NCBI GenBank assembly: GCA_030653365.1
Contig: JAURZL010000014.1
Span: 1 to 64,000, forward strand
From: Anaerolineaceae bacterium
GTDB taxonomy: Bacteria; Chloroflexota; Anaerolineae; Anaerolineales; Anaerolineaceae
Reading direction: 5' to 3'
DNA: 64,000 nucleotides
Shown here: one piece after another, positions 17,191 to 27,326 of the stretch
How positions within the stretch are numbered: the first letter of the stretch is position 1
Layout of the letters: each line of letters starts with the position of its first letter
Position numbers and translations under genes: made by a program
The notes under the pieces: generated by a model
The model's database searches: none
Told to the model about the DNA's origin: nothing
What the model saw: the letters and a program-made list of their open reading frames with translations, nothing else

Positions 17191-18087
17191 ATGTGGTTAT
17201 ATGATTTTCAAATTTTTTATAACAGTGGGCAAGCCATTCTGAATGGGCTTTCTCCGTATACAATCTTTGATTTTAACAGTCCCATATTTTTAGCTCTATT
17301 TTTTGCTCCTTTTTCAATTCTGCCAATAGGTTTAGCATATACTTTATTCCTAATTGCTAATCTTTTATTGGCATGGAAATTACTCAAAAATCGCATCATT
17401 TGGGCACTTTTATTTTTTCCTTATTTATTCAGCTTATTTGTCGGGCAAATAGATTTTCTTTTGGCTAGCCTGATTTTTATTGGCTCTCCATGGACAATTG
17501 CTTTGGTTTTGGTCAAACCTCAATTGGCTTATGTGGTTATTCCTTGGATGATCATGTCCTTTTCCAAAAAAGATTGGTGGAAAGCAATTATCTCAACATC
17601 AGCTTTTATTGTGATTAGCATCATTATTCAACCCAACTGGCTGAAGGAATGGCTTGCCACACAACCCACATTTGAGTTCTTTTCATCGCACTCTTCGAAT
17701 GTCTATTGGATGCTTCCTCAAACTAATTTAAGTCTCAGATCAAACTTAACCATCATTGGAGCCCTAATCATTTTACCTCTTGGTTTTTTGTTGAAAAACC
17801 GGCACGACTCTTGGACAATCCTGCACACCTTTGCCCCTTTAACCAATATTTACTCCCCTGCAGTTTTACTTGAATGGATTGGCCCGATTGAGGTAGTGCT
17901 TTCTTGGTTTGCCGTATTACTTGTAGGAGGATATATCCACGAAGGTATTCCATTCTTTATAATTGGGATAAGCATCGGTATTCGTGGTTTATTGGATTAT
18001 AAAAAATCCAGCAATGATAAAAAAATTCTCATGGAAGATTTATTCAGACCAATCGTGGTTAGTTTTTTTAGAAAACAAAATCTATAA
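17191..18087 (+). CDS. Multi-spanning membrane protein, GT87/DUF2029-like
   Basis: A 298-aa protein with about 8 hydrophobic segments. The N-terminal DFQIFYNSGQAILNGLSPY is characteristic of the GT87/DUF2029 family of polyprenyl-phosphate-dependent mannosyl or arabinosyl transferases, which use an Asp early in the first loop. The family normally exceeds 350 aa, so this copy may be short. ATG 17191 has AGGGA upstream; reading from the GTG at 17137 would overlap the peptidase gene. It opens an AT-rich block of three glycosyltransferase-like genes ending at 20602. Confidence 0.65.
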   Translation: MWLYDFQIFYNSGQAILNGLSPYTIFDFNSPIFLALFFAPFSILPIGLAYTLFLIANLLLAWKLLKNRIIWALLFFPYLFSLFVGQIDFLLASLIFIGSPWTIALVLVKPQLAYVVIPWMIMSFSKKDWWKAIISTSAFIVISIIIQPNWLKEWLATQPTFEFFSSHSSNVYWMLPQTNLSLRSNLTIIGALIILPLGFLLKNRHDSWTILHTFAPLTNIYSPAVLLEWIGPIEVVLSWFAVLLVGGYIHEGIPFFIIGISIGIRGLLDYKKSSNDKKILMEDLFRPIVVSFFRKQNL

Positions 18088-18155
18088 TCATTTAATTTCA
18101 CTTATCGGCAAGTTATCTATCTACTCACATTATTGTCCAAAACTACAACTAACTC

Positions 18156-19358
18156 ATGAAAAAATTATTGTCCAACCTATCTCAATTTTATAAAAATTAC
18201 CGTTTTCAAATCTTACTGGTTTTTGGATTAAGAATCGGATACAGTCTCTGGCTGGGAATATTCTGGTTCTTCATAGACAAATATTTTCCATTATCAGAAC
18301 AAGCGCTATGGGAAACATATTACCATTTGTCACGTAGCCCATCATTAATCGGTAGAGCTTTCATTGATGTATGGTTAAGGTGGGATGCAGTTCATTACAT
18401 GAACATTGCTGAGTTTGGCTATGAAGGCGTTGGACTTGGAGATACCGTTTTCTTCCCTCTCTACCCTTATCTGGTTGGAGGATTATCCAGGATGATTTCA
18501 TTTAATGTTACCTTGGTGGGAATTATTGTCTCATCAATCGCTACTCTTTTTGCATCTATTTTCTTTTATGAACTGGTTAACGAATTATTTAACGATAAAA
18601 GATTGGCTAAATGGTCAACCGCATGTCTGGTTTTATATCCAACTGCATTCTTTCTACATGCTCCATATACAGATGCATTATTTTTGGTTACCTCAATTGC
18701 GTCCATTTTAATGATGGTAAGAAAAAAACCAATTATGGCCGGTTTATTTGCTTGTGCTGCTGGATTAACGAGAGCACAGGGTGTTTTGTTACTTATCCCA
18801 ATGGTAATAATTCTTTTTCAAGATCACATACATAATAAAAAATTTATAAATTGGGGTGAATTAGTTGGTTTGATCATAACTCCATTGGGTTTTGGAGCAT
18901 ATTCCTTCTACCGGATGAAAATAGGGGTAGCAGGCTTTTTAGAAACTTATCAAACACATTCTAATGTGGATTTTCAATTTCCTTTGACAAATATCTATAT
19001 TGGGATTAACGGAATACTCAATCGACCCACTATCTTGGAGATCTCGGAATTAATTTCAGTTCTATTGTTTCTAGCCCTCCTCATTTGGATGGTTACACAA
19101 AAAAAATTCTGTAAACATATAGCAATAATGGCATATTCTATTTCAACCTGGTTGATAATAACATCAAAAATTACTTTATGGGCTTCACCATTTCAATGTT
19201 CAAATCGTTATATTCTCCACATCTTTTTCGCTTTTGTTGGCATGGCTGCACTTCTTTTAAAATTATCTTATCGAAAACAGAAATTTGTGATTTTATTTTC
19301 GATAATCAGCGGTTTAATTCTCATAACAATGTATGGCTTATGGTTATTTATAGGATAA
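18156..19358 (+). CDS. Gpi18/PIG-V-like mannosyltransferase
   Basis: A 400-aa integral membrane protein with about 10 helices. The segment RWDAVHYMNIAEFGYE...VFFPLYPYLV corresponds to the conserved catalytic loop of PIG-V/Gpi18-like GT-C mannosyltransferases (WDxxHYxxIAxxGY and FFPLYP). Bacterial members probably transfer sugars from lipid carriers onto extracytoplasmic glycans or proteins. There is no clear RBS before the ATG at 18156, which comes 68 bp after the previous gene. Confidence 0.75.
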   Translation: MKKLLSNLSQFYKNYRFQILLVFGLRIGYSLWLGIFWFFIDKYFPLSEQALWETYYHLSRSPSLIGRAFIDVWLRWDAVHYMNIAEFGYEGVGLGDTVFFPLYPYLVGGLSRMISFNVTLVGIIVSSIATLFASIFFYELVNELFNDKRLAKWSTACLVLYPTAFFLHAPYTDALFLVTSIASILMMVRKKPIMAGLFACAAGLTRAQGVLLLIPMVIILFQDHIHNKKFINWGELVGLIITPLGFGAYSFYRMKIGVAGFLETYQTHSNVDFQFPLTNIYIGINGILNRPTILEISELISVLLFLALLIWMVTQKKFCKHIAIMAYSISTWLIITSKITLWASPFQCSNRYILHIFFAFVGMAALLLKLSYRKQKFVILFSIISGLILITMYGLWLFIG

Positions 19359-19486
19359 ATTTGTTTGTATTGTATTTTGATCTTCTGATTGTGGTTGGTC
19401 TAGGCAACTATCTTGCTTCATCTTGCTTCCTTTTTTACCATCAAAGGTGCACTTATGAGTTGAATCGAAGATACATAAAAGGTCAA

Positions 19487-20602
19487 TTAATATACAGCGA
19501 TCAATCCTTCTCCAAACACCAATAATAACAACCACAATTGGCTATACCGAAGAGCTCGCGGAGAAGATTCAATCGCTCCGTAATCCAAAAATGCAACGAC
19601 CATGCCAATCGTAATTCTCAACAATCCCGGCAAATTTAATACGTTCGAAGCAGGTAAAAAAGGAAAAATCAATACATTGAAAAGCAAGATCCATACACCC
19701 AGACCTCGTTTACCCTTAATGAGTGAAATCAAGCTGATGGTCAAACCAACCACTGCGGGAATTAAGGCAACACACAAAATGAAAATCGAAAGCAGGAAAA
19801 AAATATTTGGATCATTATTAGGGTATCCCCACCATCCATGAAACGGTATTGTTTCAAAGGAAGATGACATAGCTCCTCCTGAACTGACACCCCAATTTCC
19901 CAACCACAAACGCAGAAAAACCTGCCACAATCCAAAAGGTATTATTGCTCCCAATCCCCATAAAACACCAATTCTGTAATTTTTGTTTGCCAATAATGAC
20001 ATCGCGCAGGCAGCTGCAAAAAACAAGGTTAATTCACGGGTTAGTGCTGCCAAAGCAAAAAAAGGCAAACTACGCCACAACTGTCTTCGATCAAAAAACA
20101 ATACGCCCCATTGTACAAGGGCAAAAGCTAATGGTTCTGTAAGGTCAAGACGTAATGACAAAAAAAGACCTGCAAAAGCTCCATATGTCAGGGCATACCA
20201 TTTTGAATAACCATGGTTTGTTAGGATTTTTTCTGTTGCTACGGTACCCAGAACCAGGCTGATGATGTTGATAAGAATTAGTATCCAGGGAATAAGATTA
20301 ACTTTTCCCAAAGATAAAACATGTGCAAGAATTGGGTAAAGAATACGTTGGTAGCGATAAGCTGGTACATCCAGATAAGGAGCAGCATTCTCAGGATCTT
20401 TAGCAATCTGATAGGCGAACTGACCATCATATCCCATTTCCATGACACCTTGTACTGGATCAAATTGTTTTCCAATTAACACAAACGCCATTGGATCCCA
20501 ATCATTCTGCGATAAGGTGTATAAGCAGTATCCAATAGTCATCAATGCAATAATCATCCATGGATGAAGCCATGATAAAAAATTATTATTCTTTTTCTTC
20601 AC
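19487..20602 (-). CDS. Polytopic membrane protein, GT-C-like
   Basis: A 371-aa protein with about 9-10 transmembrane segments and a first periplasmic loop rich in conserved-looking residues (GYDGQFAYQIAKDP...PAYRYQRILYP). That pattern is found in a family of Chloroflexota and proteobacterial membrane proteins thought to act in cell-surface glycopolymer formation; the activity is not established. It begins with GTG at 20602 and a weak GGAA RBS. It is convergent with the Gpi18-like gene, and all three lie in the AT-rich block. Confidence 0.65.
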   Translation of the reverse strand: MKKKNNNFLSWLHPWMIIALMTIGYCLYTLSQNDWDPMAFVLIGKQFDPVQGVMEMGYDGQFAYQIAKDPENAAPYLDVPAYRYQRILYPILAHVLSLGKVNLIPWILILINIISLVLGTVATEKILTNHGYSKWYALTYGAFAGLFLSLRLDLTEPLAFALVQWGVLFFDRRQLWRSLPFFALAALTRELTLFFAAACAMSLLANKNYRIGVLWGLGAIIPFGLWQVFLRLWLGNWGVSSGGAMSSSFETIPFHGWWGYPNNDPNIFFLLSIFILCVALIPAVVGLTISLISLIKGKRGLGVWILLFNVLIFPFLPASNVLNLPGLLRITIGMVVAFLDYGAIESSPRALRYSQLWLLLLVFGEGLIAVY

Positions 20603-21128
20603 AATTGTTTTCCAAGCTTAATTTGGTTTTATATTAAATTTTATATCACATGCACAAATTAACACTAATAACAAAGAGTTGATAATTGTGTTAATTTAAA
20701 ATCATTGGTGCATATCAATCCAAAATCCGTTTACGTTTTATAAAGAGGTGTAATTTACCAATCGTTTATTCTTGAAGGATCTTTATTTATATGAACTGAA
20801 GCCTTTGTAAAAGGCATTGCTTCTGGTTCTCCGCCCACCTCATTTCATGGGCGGGATACTTCACATCCAAAGCCGGTAGATCATCTTTCTCTCACTTTAA
20901 ATGGTTCTTTCTATTCTATCTCATCTGGATGGCTTACATCTTCCTCTCTCCCTTTCGCCTCCCAAACGCTGTACATGCACGGAATCATGACTCGACAGAC
21001 CCTTAAACTCTGGTAGAATCAAATTATAAGTTGGTAATTGGGACGCATGTCCCCGATTGGAAAATAAGAGTTACGCCTGTAGCCACCCGTTGATGCGTTT
21101 ACAGGCGTTTTGAAAACAGGAGGTTGCC
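20603..21128. other. 526-bp intergenic region upstream of clpC
   Basis: No gene is visible. The first 200 bp are very AT-rich and presumably carry the promoter of the minus-strand membrane protein. Two small hairpins lie at about 20799-20826 (nested GCCTTT/AAAGGC inside GAAGC/GCTTC) and 20831-20854 (CCGCCCA/TGGGCGG). A probable clpC promoter is at 20992-21019 and a 5' UTR hairpin with 9-bp arms at 21073-21108. Confidence 0.6.
20992..21019 (+). promoter_or_regulatory. Probable clpC promoter
   Basis: TCGACA (20992-20997), 16-nt spacer, TAGAAT (21014-21019), giving a leader of about 100 nt with a hairpin (21073-21081 with 21100-21108) close to the RBS AGGAGG. No CIRCE or CtsR-type direct repeat was recognised. 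Confidence 0.45.
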
Positions 21129-23654
21129 ATGGCTGGCATGGAAAGATTTACCCAACGAGCGAGAAGGGTTCTCAGCCTGGCTCATCAAGAAGCTGAGAAA
21201 ATGCATAAAGAAGCAATCAGCACCGAACATTTACTGTTAGGGTTGATTGAGGAAGAAGGTGGTGTCGCTGGACGTGTGCTGCGCGATCTGGGACTGGAAT
21301 CCGAACGTGTGCGCGAAATGGCCGAACGTGTGAGTGGAATCGGCGAATCGCAGAGCAAACGGCTCGATCTGACCCCCGGCGTCCAGGAAGTGCTGGAGTT
21401 CGCGATTGAAGAAGCACGCAAGATGGGACATCACTATATTGGAACAGAACATCTTCTACTGGCACTGGTACGCTCCGACCAGGGTTTTGCCCTGGAAGTC
21501 TTAAAGAAATTAGGCATCACTGCCGAACAAATTCGGCGACAAACCCGCAGGGTCCTGCAAGAGGGCACCTCACAGGCAGCTGCAAAACCGCAGACACCAG
21601 CTGGTGGACCTGCCCGTGGAGCTACCAAACAGGAAGCTAAGAAAGATGCCAAAACACCATTGATTGACCAGCTAGCAACCGACCTGACGGTTCTGGCGGA
21701 AGAAAACAAACTTGATCCGGTCATCGGACGACAAAAGGAAATTGAACGTGTGATCCAGATTCTGGCGCGCCGCACCAAAAACAACCCGGCATTGATCGGT
21801 CAACCTGGTGTGGGCAAGACCGCTATCGTGGAAGGTCTGGCACAACGAATTGTGGATGGTGATGTCCCGGCACCCCTGCTGGGCAAGAAAGTCCTGCAAT
21901 TGGACGTGGGTTCACTGGTGGCTGGTACGATGTACCGTGGGCAATTCGAAGAGCGCCTCAAACGTGTAATCGAAGAGCTGAAAGCATCGGAAGCCATCCT
22001 GTTCATCGATGAAGTCCACATGCTGGTAGGTGCTGGCTCTGCTGGTTCCTCCGTGGATGCTGCCAATATCCTCAAACCCGCACTTTCACGTGGCGAATTG
22101 CAGGTGATTGGCGCTACCACCATGGAAGAGTATCGCAAACATATTGAGAGTGATGCTGCATTGGAACGCCGTTTTCAATCTATCATGGTCGAAGAACCTT
22201 CACAGGATGAAGCTGTCGCAATCCTGCATGGTATCCGCGGTGCTTACGAAGAACATCACCGTCTGATCATATCCGACGAAGCTATTGACGCTGCAGTCAA
22301 ACTCTCCGCACGTTACGTCAGCGAACGTTTCCTGCCGGACAAAGCCATCGACCTGATCGATGAAGCTTCTTCCCGCGTACGTATGTACAAGAGTAACCAG
22401 GCGAAAGCCACAAAAGAAATTATTACCGAATTAAGAGAAGTGCGCCAAAATGAAAATCTGGCGCTTGAAAATGGCCGCCACGACGAAGCGCATGACTTTT
22501 TGGGTCAACGCGAAGAACTGGAAGCCCGGCTTGAAAAACTGCGCACCGGTTGGGATCGTGCCAACAGTCCAATTGTGACCAGCGATGACATTGCTGAACT
22601 GGTCTCCATGTGGACCGGTGTGCCGGTGATGCAAATGGCACAGCAAGAATCACAACGTCTGTTGCACATGGAAGACGAACTGAAACAACAGATTGTTGGG
22701 CAGGATGAAGCGATTGAAATGATTTCCAAATCCGTGCGCCGCGCGCGGGCAGGCTTGAAAGATCCAAAACGCCCAATTGGTTCGTTTATCTTCCTCGGAC
22801 CCACCGGTGTGGGCAAGACAGAGCTGACCAAGGCTCTGGCACGTTTCATGTTCGGCAGCGACGATGCTTTGGTGCAATTGGACATGTCCGAGTTTATGGA
22901 ACGCCACTCGGTCAGCCGCCTGGTGGGTGCCCCTCCCGGATATGTCGGATTTGAAGAAGCCGGTCAACTGACCGAAGCGATCCGCCGGCGACCCTACTCG
23001 ATTGTGGTCTTTGACGAGATTGAGAAGGCACATCCCGAAGCGATGAACATGCTGCTGCAGATCATGGAAGAAGGCCATCTCAGCGATGCACGTGGTCACA
23101 AGGTCGATTTCCGTAACACGATTATTGTGATGACATCGAATATCGGTGCTGATGTGATCAAACGCCAGCAGAGTTTCGGCTTCTCCCTGTCCATTGATGA
23201 GAATCTGGCAGAACAGAGTGCGTATGACGAAATGAAAAAGAAATTAATGGAAGCTTTGAAACGTGTCTTCCGGCCCGAATTCATCAACCGTCTGGATGGT
23301 GTGCTGGTCTTCCGCAGTCTCAACCGCGATCACATCCGCAGTATTGTCAAACTGGAGATCCACAAGGTATCCAGCCGCCTGGCGGAGCATGATCTGCAAT
23401 TGGAAGCCAGTGAAGTAGCAATGGAAAAACTGGCGGATGAAGGCTACGATCCGGACATGGGTGCTCGACCTTTGCGCCGTGTCATCACCAACCGCATCGA
23501 AGATCGCCTCTCGGATGCACTGCTTTCCGGCGAATTCCAGAAAGGTGCACGCATCATTATCGGGTGGAATGAGGAAGAGCAGGTATTTAGCTTCCATTCC
23601 GCCGAAACGCCACCAGAGGATCAACCCGAAGAGGAACTCGAAGTTAGCCTGTAG
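21129..23654 (+). CDS. clpC: ATP-dependent Clp protease ATPase subunit ClpC
   Basis: An 841-aa HSP100 unfoldase that feeds substrates to ClpP. Domains: two Clp-N repeats (about 1-145), a linker rich in Ala/Gly/Pro, AAA1 with [13 protein letters not shown], a middle region containing a UVR-like segment (about 430-465), AAA2 with [13 protein letters not shown], and the ClpB D2-small domain. The [19 protein letters not shown] segment is typical of ClpC. ATG 21129 has an excellent AGGAGG RBS. A terminator follows at 23676. radA is the next gene, an arrangement that resembles the clpC-radA order of Firmicutes, but without ctsR or mcsAB. Confidence 0.96.
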   Translation: MAGMERFTQRARRVLSLAHQEAEKMHKEAISTEHLLLGLIEEEGGVAGRVLRDLGLESERVREMAERVSGIGESQSKRLDLTPGVQEVLEFAIEEARKMGHHYIGTEHLLLALVRSDQGFALEVLKKLGITAEQIRRQTRRVLQEGTSQAAAKPQTPAGGPARGATKQEAKKDAKTPLIDQLATDLTVLAEENKLDPVIGRQKEIERVIQILARRTKNNPALIGQPGVGKTAIVEGLAQRIVDGDVPAPLLGKKVLQLDVGSLVAGTMYRGQFEERLKRVIEELKASEAILFIDEVHMLVGAGSAGSSVDAANILKPALSRGELQVIGATTMEEYRKHIESDAALERRFQSIMVEEPSQDEAVAILHGIRGAYEEHHRLIISDEAIDAAVKLSARYVSERFLPDKAIDLIDEASSRVRMYKSNQAKATKEIITELREVRQNENLALENGRHDEAHDFLGQREELEARLEKLRTGWDRANSPIVTSDDIAELVSMWTGVPVMQMAQQESQRLLHMEDELKQQIVGQDEAIEMISKSVRRARAGLKDPKRPIGSFIFLGPTGVGKTELTKALARFMFGSDDALVQLDMSEFMERHSVSRLVGAPPGYVGFEEAGQLTEAIRRRPYSIVVFDEIEKAHPEAMNMLLQIMEEGHLSDARGHKVDFRNTIIVMTSNIGADVIKRQQSFGFSLSIDENLAEQSAYDEMKKKLMEALKRVFRPEFINRLDGVLVFRSLNRDHIRSIVKLEIHKVSSRLAEHDLQLEASEVAMEKLADEGYDPDMGARPLRRVITNRIEDRLSDALLSGEFQKGARIIIGWNEEEQVFSFHSAETPPEDQPEEELEVSL

Positions 23655-23675
23655 CTTGTAGCTTGTAGTTAGTAG

Positions 23676-23724
23676 GGGCAGTGTCCATACCCAAAAAGTA
23701 TGATATGACCTGCCCTTTTTTTTT
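23676..23724 (+). terminator. Intrinsic terminator of clpC
   Basis: GGGCA (23676-23680) pairs with TGCCC (23711-23715), with an inner CATAC/GTATG helix, and is followed by nine T residues. It is preceded by a short tandem of TGTAGCT-type units right after the clpC stop codon. Confidence 0.75.
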
Positions 23725-23950
23725 TAAATTGCCATCCACGAACCGGAAACGAATACACGAATTTCAAACAAAATATTGGCCTTGATTGTGGAAGTTGTAC
23801 AATTGGAAAATTGCCCATAATTTGAATACTATGATGAATCTTGACTTTTGCCTGAGATTACCAATATAACTATCCCGGAAAAGGTTTCATGAAAGAGCAG
23901 TTGAGCTGTAATTTTCAGTCAACATTTTTTAGGACTAGTCAATTTTTCCT

Positions 23951-23991
23951 ATCAGCTATAAGCGATGAGCTGTGAGCTAATCAGCTATAAT
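23951..23991 (+). promoter_or_regulatory. 11-bp direct repeats and -10 box of leaderless radA
   Basis: ATCAGCTATAA occurs at 23951-23961 and again at 23980-23990, with GAGCTGTGAGCTA between them. The second copy forms the TATAAT box (23986-23991) located 6 nt before the radA ATG at 23998. There is no Shine-Dalgarno sequence. Upstream, from 23725, nothing else is recognised. Confidence 0.5.
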
Positions 23992-23997
23992 TACCCC

Positions 23998-25404
23998 ATG
24001 GCGAAAATTCAGGTGCAATATATCTGTCAGGAATGCGGACGCATCTCCGCTCGGATGATGGGGCGCTGTCCCCAATGCGGGCAATTCAATACGATGATCG
24101 AAGAGATCATTGAACCAGAACCCGTCGTGGCAAAAAAAGGGCAGCGCGGTCTCAGCATACAATCCTCTCCAGTGCGCCTGCACGAAATTGAAGGAGACGC
24201 CGATGAACGCATGCCTCTCTCCATCAGCGAATTTGCCCGAGTCCTCGGTGGGGGGATTGTGCCCGGCTCCATCGTACTGATCGGTGGCGACCCTGGAATC
24301 GGCAAGTCTACGCTGATGCTACAAGTTACCATCGAGATGGCAAGCCAACCTACCGGTCGTCGTGTCCTGTACGTGTCGGGTGAAGAGTCCGAGAGACAGA
24401 TTAAGATGCGGGCTTCCCGCCTGAACACTTCAGAAGGACAAAAAAGCAAGGATTTCCCGGAAGAACTCTACCTGGTTACCGAGACCAACCTGGATGTGAT
24501 TCTGCAACATGTTGAAACGGTAAAACCGGAAATATTGATCATCGATTCCATTCAGACTGTCTATATGCCGCAGATCAATTCTTCTGCTGGATCCGTCACC
24601 CAGTTGCGTGAATGCTCTTCCCGGCTGCGCGAACTGGCAAAATCCAGCGGCATCGCTGTGTTTGTAATCGGGCATGTCACCAAAGAAGGGGTGATCGCAG
24701 GCCCGCGTGTTCTCGAACATATCGTTGACACCGTCCTGTACCTCGAAGGTGATCGCTATCAGGCTTTCCGGCTGCTGCGTTCGGTCAAAAACCGCTTTGG
24801 AGCAACTTCAGAAGTTGGTGTCTTTGAAATGCGTGAGAATGGGATGATTGAAGTGCCCAATCCTTCCGAAGCTTTTCTGGCAGAGCGTATGGTCAATGCT
24901 CCCGGATCCGCGATCGTGGTCACCATGGAGGGTACCCGTCCTTTGATTGTGGAGCTGCAAGGGCTTACCAGCCCAACACAATTCGGAAACGCCCGCCGTA
25001 CCCCTAACGGGGTTGATTTCAACCGTCTGTTGCTGGTGGCAGCCGTACTCACCCGGCGTCTGGGTATTCCACTGGGCGAGCAAGATATCTTCATCAATGT
25101 GGTCGGTGGCTTGAGGATCGATGAACCCGCTGCCGATCTGGCTATTGCAGCAGCAATTGCTTCCTCCATGAAGGATGCTCCCATTCGTGCGGATGCTGTT
25201 CTGTTAGGGGAAATCGGTTTATCCGGGGAATTACGCTGGGTAAGTCAATTGGAAGCCCGCCTGAAAGAAGCAGCCAAATTGGGTTTTAAATGCGCCATCG
25301 TTCCACGGAGAATTCGACGGGGAGAACCCTGGCCGAATGGCATTCAGATTATCGAAGCCAGATCAGTTCGGGAGGCAATCCAGGCTGCATTAAAACCAAA
25401 TTAG
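23998..25404 (+). CDS. radA: DNA repair protein RadA (Sms)
   Basis: A 468-aa RecA-like branch-migration ATPase. The N-terminal C4 zinc finger has Cys at 10, 13, 24 and 27; the Walker A GGDPGIGKST follows; the KNRFG motif diagnostic of RadA is in 'SVKNRFGATSEVG'; and the C-terminal third is the Lon-like domain (LLLVAAVLTRR...DLAIAAAIASS). The start at 23998 is chosen over the upstream ATG at 23965 because the zinc finger normally begins within about 10 residues and because a TATAAT box ends 6 nt before it. It follows clpC after a terminator, so it has its own promoter. Confidence 0.95.
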   Translation: MAKIQVQYICQECGRISARMMGRCPQCGQFNTMIEEIIEPEPVVAKKGQRGLSIQSSPVRLHEIEGDADERMPLSISEFARVLGGGIVPGSIVLIGGDPGIGKSTLMLQVTIEMASQPTGRRVLYVSGEESERQIKMRASRLNTSEGQKSKDFPEELYLVTETNLDVILQHVETVKPEILIIDSIQTVYMPQINSSAGSVTQLRECSSRLRELAKSSGIAVFVIGHVTKEGVIAGPRVLEHIVDTVLYLEGDRYQAFRLLRSVKNRFGATSEVGVFEMRENGMIEVPNPSEAFLAERMVNAPGSAIVVTMEGTRPLIVELQGLTSPTQFGNARRTPNGVDFNRLLLVAAVLTRRLGIPLGEQDIFINVVGGLRIDEPAADLAIAAAIASSMKDAPIRADAVLLGEIGLSGELRWVSQLEARLKEAAKLGFKCAIVPRRIRRGEPWPNGIQIIEARSVREAIQAALKPN

Positions 25405-25451
25405 ACTTTTGGTTTATACAACTGTAAAACCTTCAAAAACATGTCCCTTCG

Positions 25452-25554
25452 GATACAATAAGTGCAACATGGAACAAAGGCTGGCAGCTCAATAGCTTAA
25501 CAACTAAATAGCTAAAGCGATACAATTAGTGAAACTTGGAACGAAGGCCGGAGA
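25452..25554 (+). repeat. Direct repeat upstream of the PucC-like gene
   Basis: About 33 bp starting GATACAAT at 25452 recur at 25519 with 5 mismatches (GATACAATwAGTGmAAC..TGGAAC.AAGGC). The copies are 67 bp apart, separated by AGCTCAATAGCTTAAC-type sequence. Each contains a TACAAT that could be a -10 box, so this may be a duplicated promoter. Confidence 0.6.
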
Positions 25555-26862
25555 ATGTTTTTAAAGCGAATACAAATTTCATTCATACACGTCGCTGTTG
25601 CGATGACATTGGTTCCGATCAATAGCACCCTTAATCGGGTGATGATCAAAGAATTGGCTCTTTCCGCAACGCTGGTCGCGATTCTTGCTGTTTTGCCTTA
25701 TCTTTTTGCGCCGATCCAGGTGGCAATTGGATCCTATGCCGACCGCCATCCCATCCTGGGTTACCGACGCTCTCCATACATTCTCCTCGGTTTGCTTCTC
25801 AATGTGGCCGGCTTGGCGATCGCACCATTCGTAGTCTTTGTCATGCCGGAAAACTTCTGGTTTGGATTGTTTCTTAGCATGCTGGTGTTTGGGGCCTGGG
25901 GCATGGGTTATAACTTCGCAGCAGTTTCTTACCTCTCCCTTGCTTCCGAAATTTCCGGTGAGAAAGGACGCTCCAAAACGATTGCTGTGATGTTCTTTTT
26001 CATGATCATTGGTATCATCCTGACCTCAACAGGGCTCAGCCATTTACTGGAGACCTACACTCCCGAAATCCTGCAACGATCTTTCTTAATCGTTGCGCTG
26101 GTTGCTTTGATATTAGGGTTGATTGGCTTAATCGGTCTCGAACCACGCCAGACCCAGCCTTCCCGCGAAGTTAACAAAGAAGAACGCACCCCATGGAAAC
26201 ACATCATCCATGAGGTGGCTGGCAGCTCACAAGCACGTCGATTCTTTCTCTATCTGACAGTTTTGTTGGCAGCCATCCTCGGCCAGGATATTTTGTTAGA
26301 GCCATTTGGAGCAGAGGCATTTCATCTACCTGTCAATGTTACCACGCGTATCACTGCCATCTGGGGCACAGCTTTTTTGGTGGCTTTACTAATCGCCAGT
26401 TTTGTCGATCGTTGGATACCCAAAAAACGAGTCGCACAAGTCTCAGCTTACATTGCCTTAACTGGTTTTATATTGATTGCAGGTAGTGGTGTAATTGAAA
26501 ATTTGACAGTTTTTTACCTGGGTGTGATTATCCTTGGCTTTGGAACCGGCTCCAGCACCACTTCCAATCTCTCACTGATGCTGGATATGACAACGGAACG
26601 GGTTGGGTTATTCATAGGAGCCTGGGGGGTTGCCAATGCGCTCTCGCGTTTCCTTGGCACTTTAATGGGTGGTGTATTGCGTGATATCTCCGCACAAATC
26701 CTCAATAACTCGGTTTATGGGTATATTGTAGTTTTCATCGTTGAAGCTGGCATGCTGGTAATTTCATTGATTTTGCTGCGCAAGATCAGCGTACACAACT
26801 TCCAGGATCAGGTGAAACATATTGATTTAGCAGAAAAAGCCGCCTATCTGAGTGAAAGTTAG
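25555..26862 (+). CDS. PucC/BCD-family MFS transporter
   Basis: A 435-aa, 12-helix MFS protein. The N-terminal segment PINSTLNRVMIKELALSATLVAILAVLPYLFAPIQVAIGSYADRHPILGYRRSPYI is the hallmark of the BCD (bacteriochlorophyll delivery, PucC/LhaA/Bch2) family. In phototrophs these proteins help assemble light-harvesting complexes; non-phototrophs also carry relatives of unknown function. No bch, puf or puc genes are in this window, so a role in tetrapyrrole or lipid handling is only a guess. GGAG lies very close to the ATG; GAAGG a little upstream may serve as RBS. Confidence 0.85.
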   Translation: MFLKRIQISFIHVAVAMTLVPINSTLNRVMIKELALSATLVAILAVLPYLFAPIQVAIGSYADRHPILGYRRSPYILLGLLLNVAGLAIAPFVVFVMPENFWFGLFLSMLVFGAWGMGYNFAAVSYLSLASEISGEKGRSKTIAVMFFFMIIGIILTSTGLSHLLETYTPEILQRSFLIVALVALILGLIGLIGLEPRQTQPSREVNKEERTPWKHIIHEVAGSSQARRFFLYLTVLLAAILGQDILLEPFGAEAFHLPVNVTTRITAIWGTAFLVALLIASFVDRWIPKKRVAQVSAYIALTGFILIAGSGVIENLTVFYLGVIILGFGTGSSTTSNLSLMLDMTTERVGLFIGAWGVANALSRFLGTLMGGVLRDISAQILNNSVYGYIVVFIVEAGMLVISLILLRKISVHNFQDQVKHIDLAEKAAYLSES

Positions 26863-26902
26863 ACGTAAAGCTGAGATAATTTCATAACCATCTAACAATA
26901 TA

Positions 26903-26973
26903 TATCATCTCAATAAAACGGGTTTGGCAGGTATCACCACCAAGAACACCCTGATCGCTATCATGAAATGGTA
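26903..26973. repeat. Dispersed palindromic element, copy B
   Basis: About 71 bp. It begins TATCATCTCAAT and ends ATGAAATGGTAC; the internal AACACCCTGATCGCTATCATGAAA matches copies A and C in the right arm, while the left arm and the central stem are shortened. It seems to be a decayed copy. Confidence 0.6.
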
Positions 26974-27091
26974 CAACAAAATTCATTAAAAAGGTCTTCC
27001 AGTTATTGGGGGATTGAAGTCTTTATAATAAGTTGTATATAAATCATACAAAATCGATATTATTAGTAATATTTATATTATAATGATAAAA

Positions 27092-27177
27092 AGTATCTCT
27101 TAATTTTCCGGGGTTGAAGGGTGATTTTGGCGGTAATCACCGCCAAAATCACCCAAACCGCTATCATGAAAAGATAC
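27092..27177. repeat. Dispersed palindromic element, copy C
   Basis: An 86-bp element with GTATC and GATAC at its ends. The central arms 27119-27134 and 27139-27154 are a perfect 16-bp stem around AATC. This is the best preserved copy. It lies in the 464-bp gap between the PucC-like gene and the lipoprotein gene, where no gene is visible. Confidence 0.8.
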
Positions 27178-27326
27178 GATAAAAATAAGAGGTTCGTTGT
27201 CTTGAATCTGGTTGTAATACAAGGTCCTCATTTTGATGATCTTTCAACACTTGAGAAACCCCACCAATAAAACCAACCAGGCCGCTCACGAATATTGAAT
27301 CTTGAAACGAAAAAACAGGAGGAATT

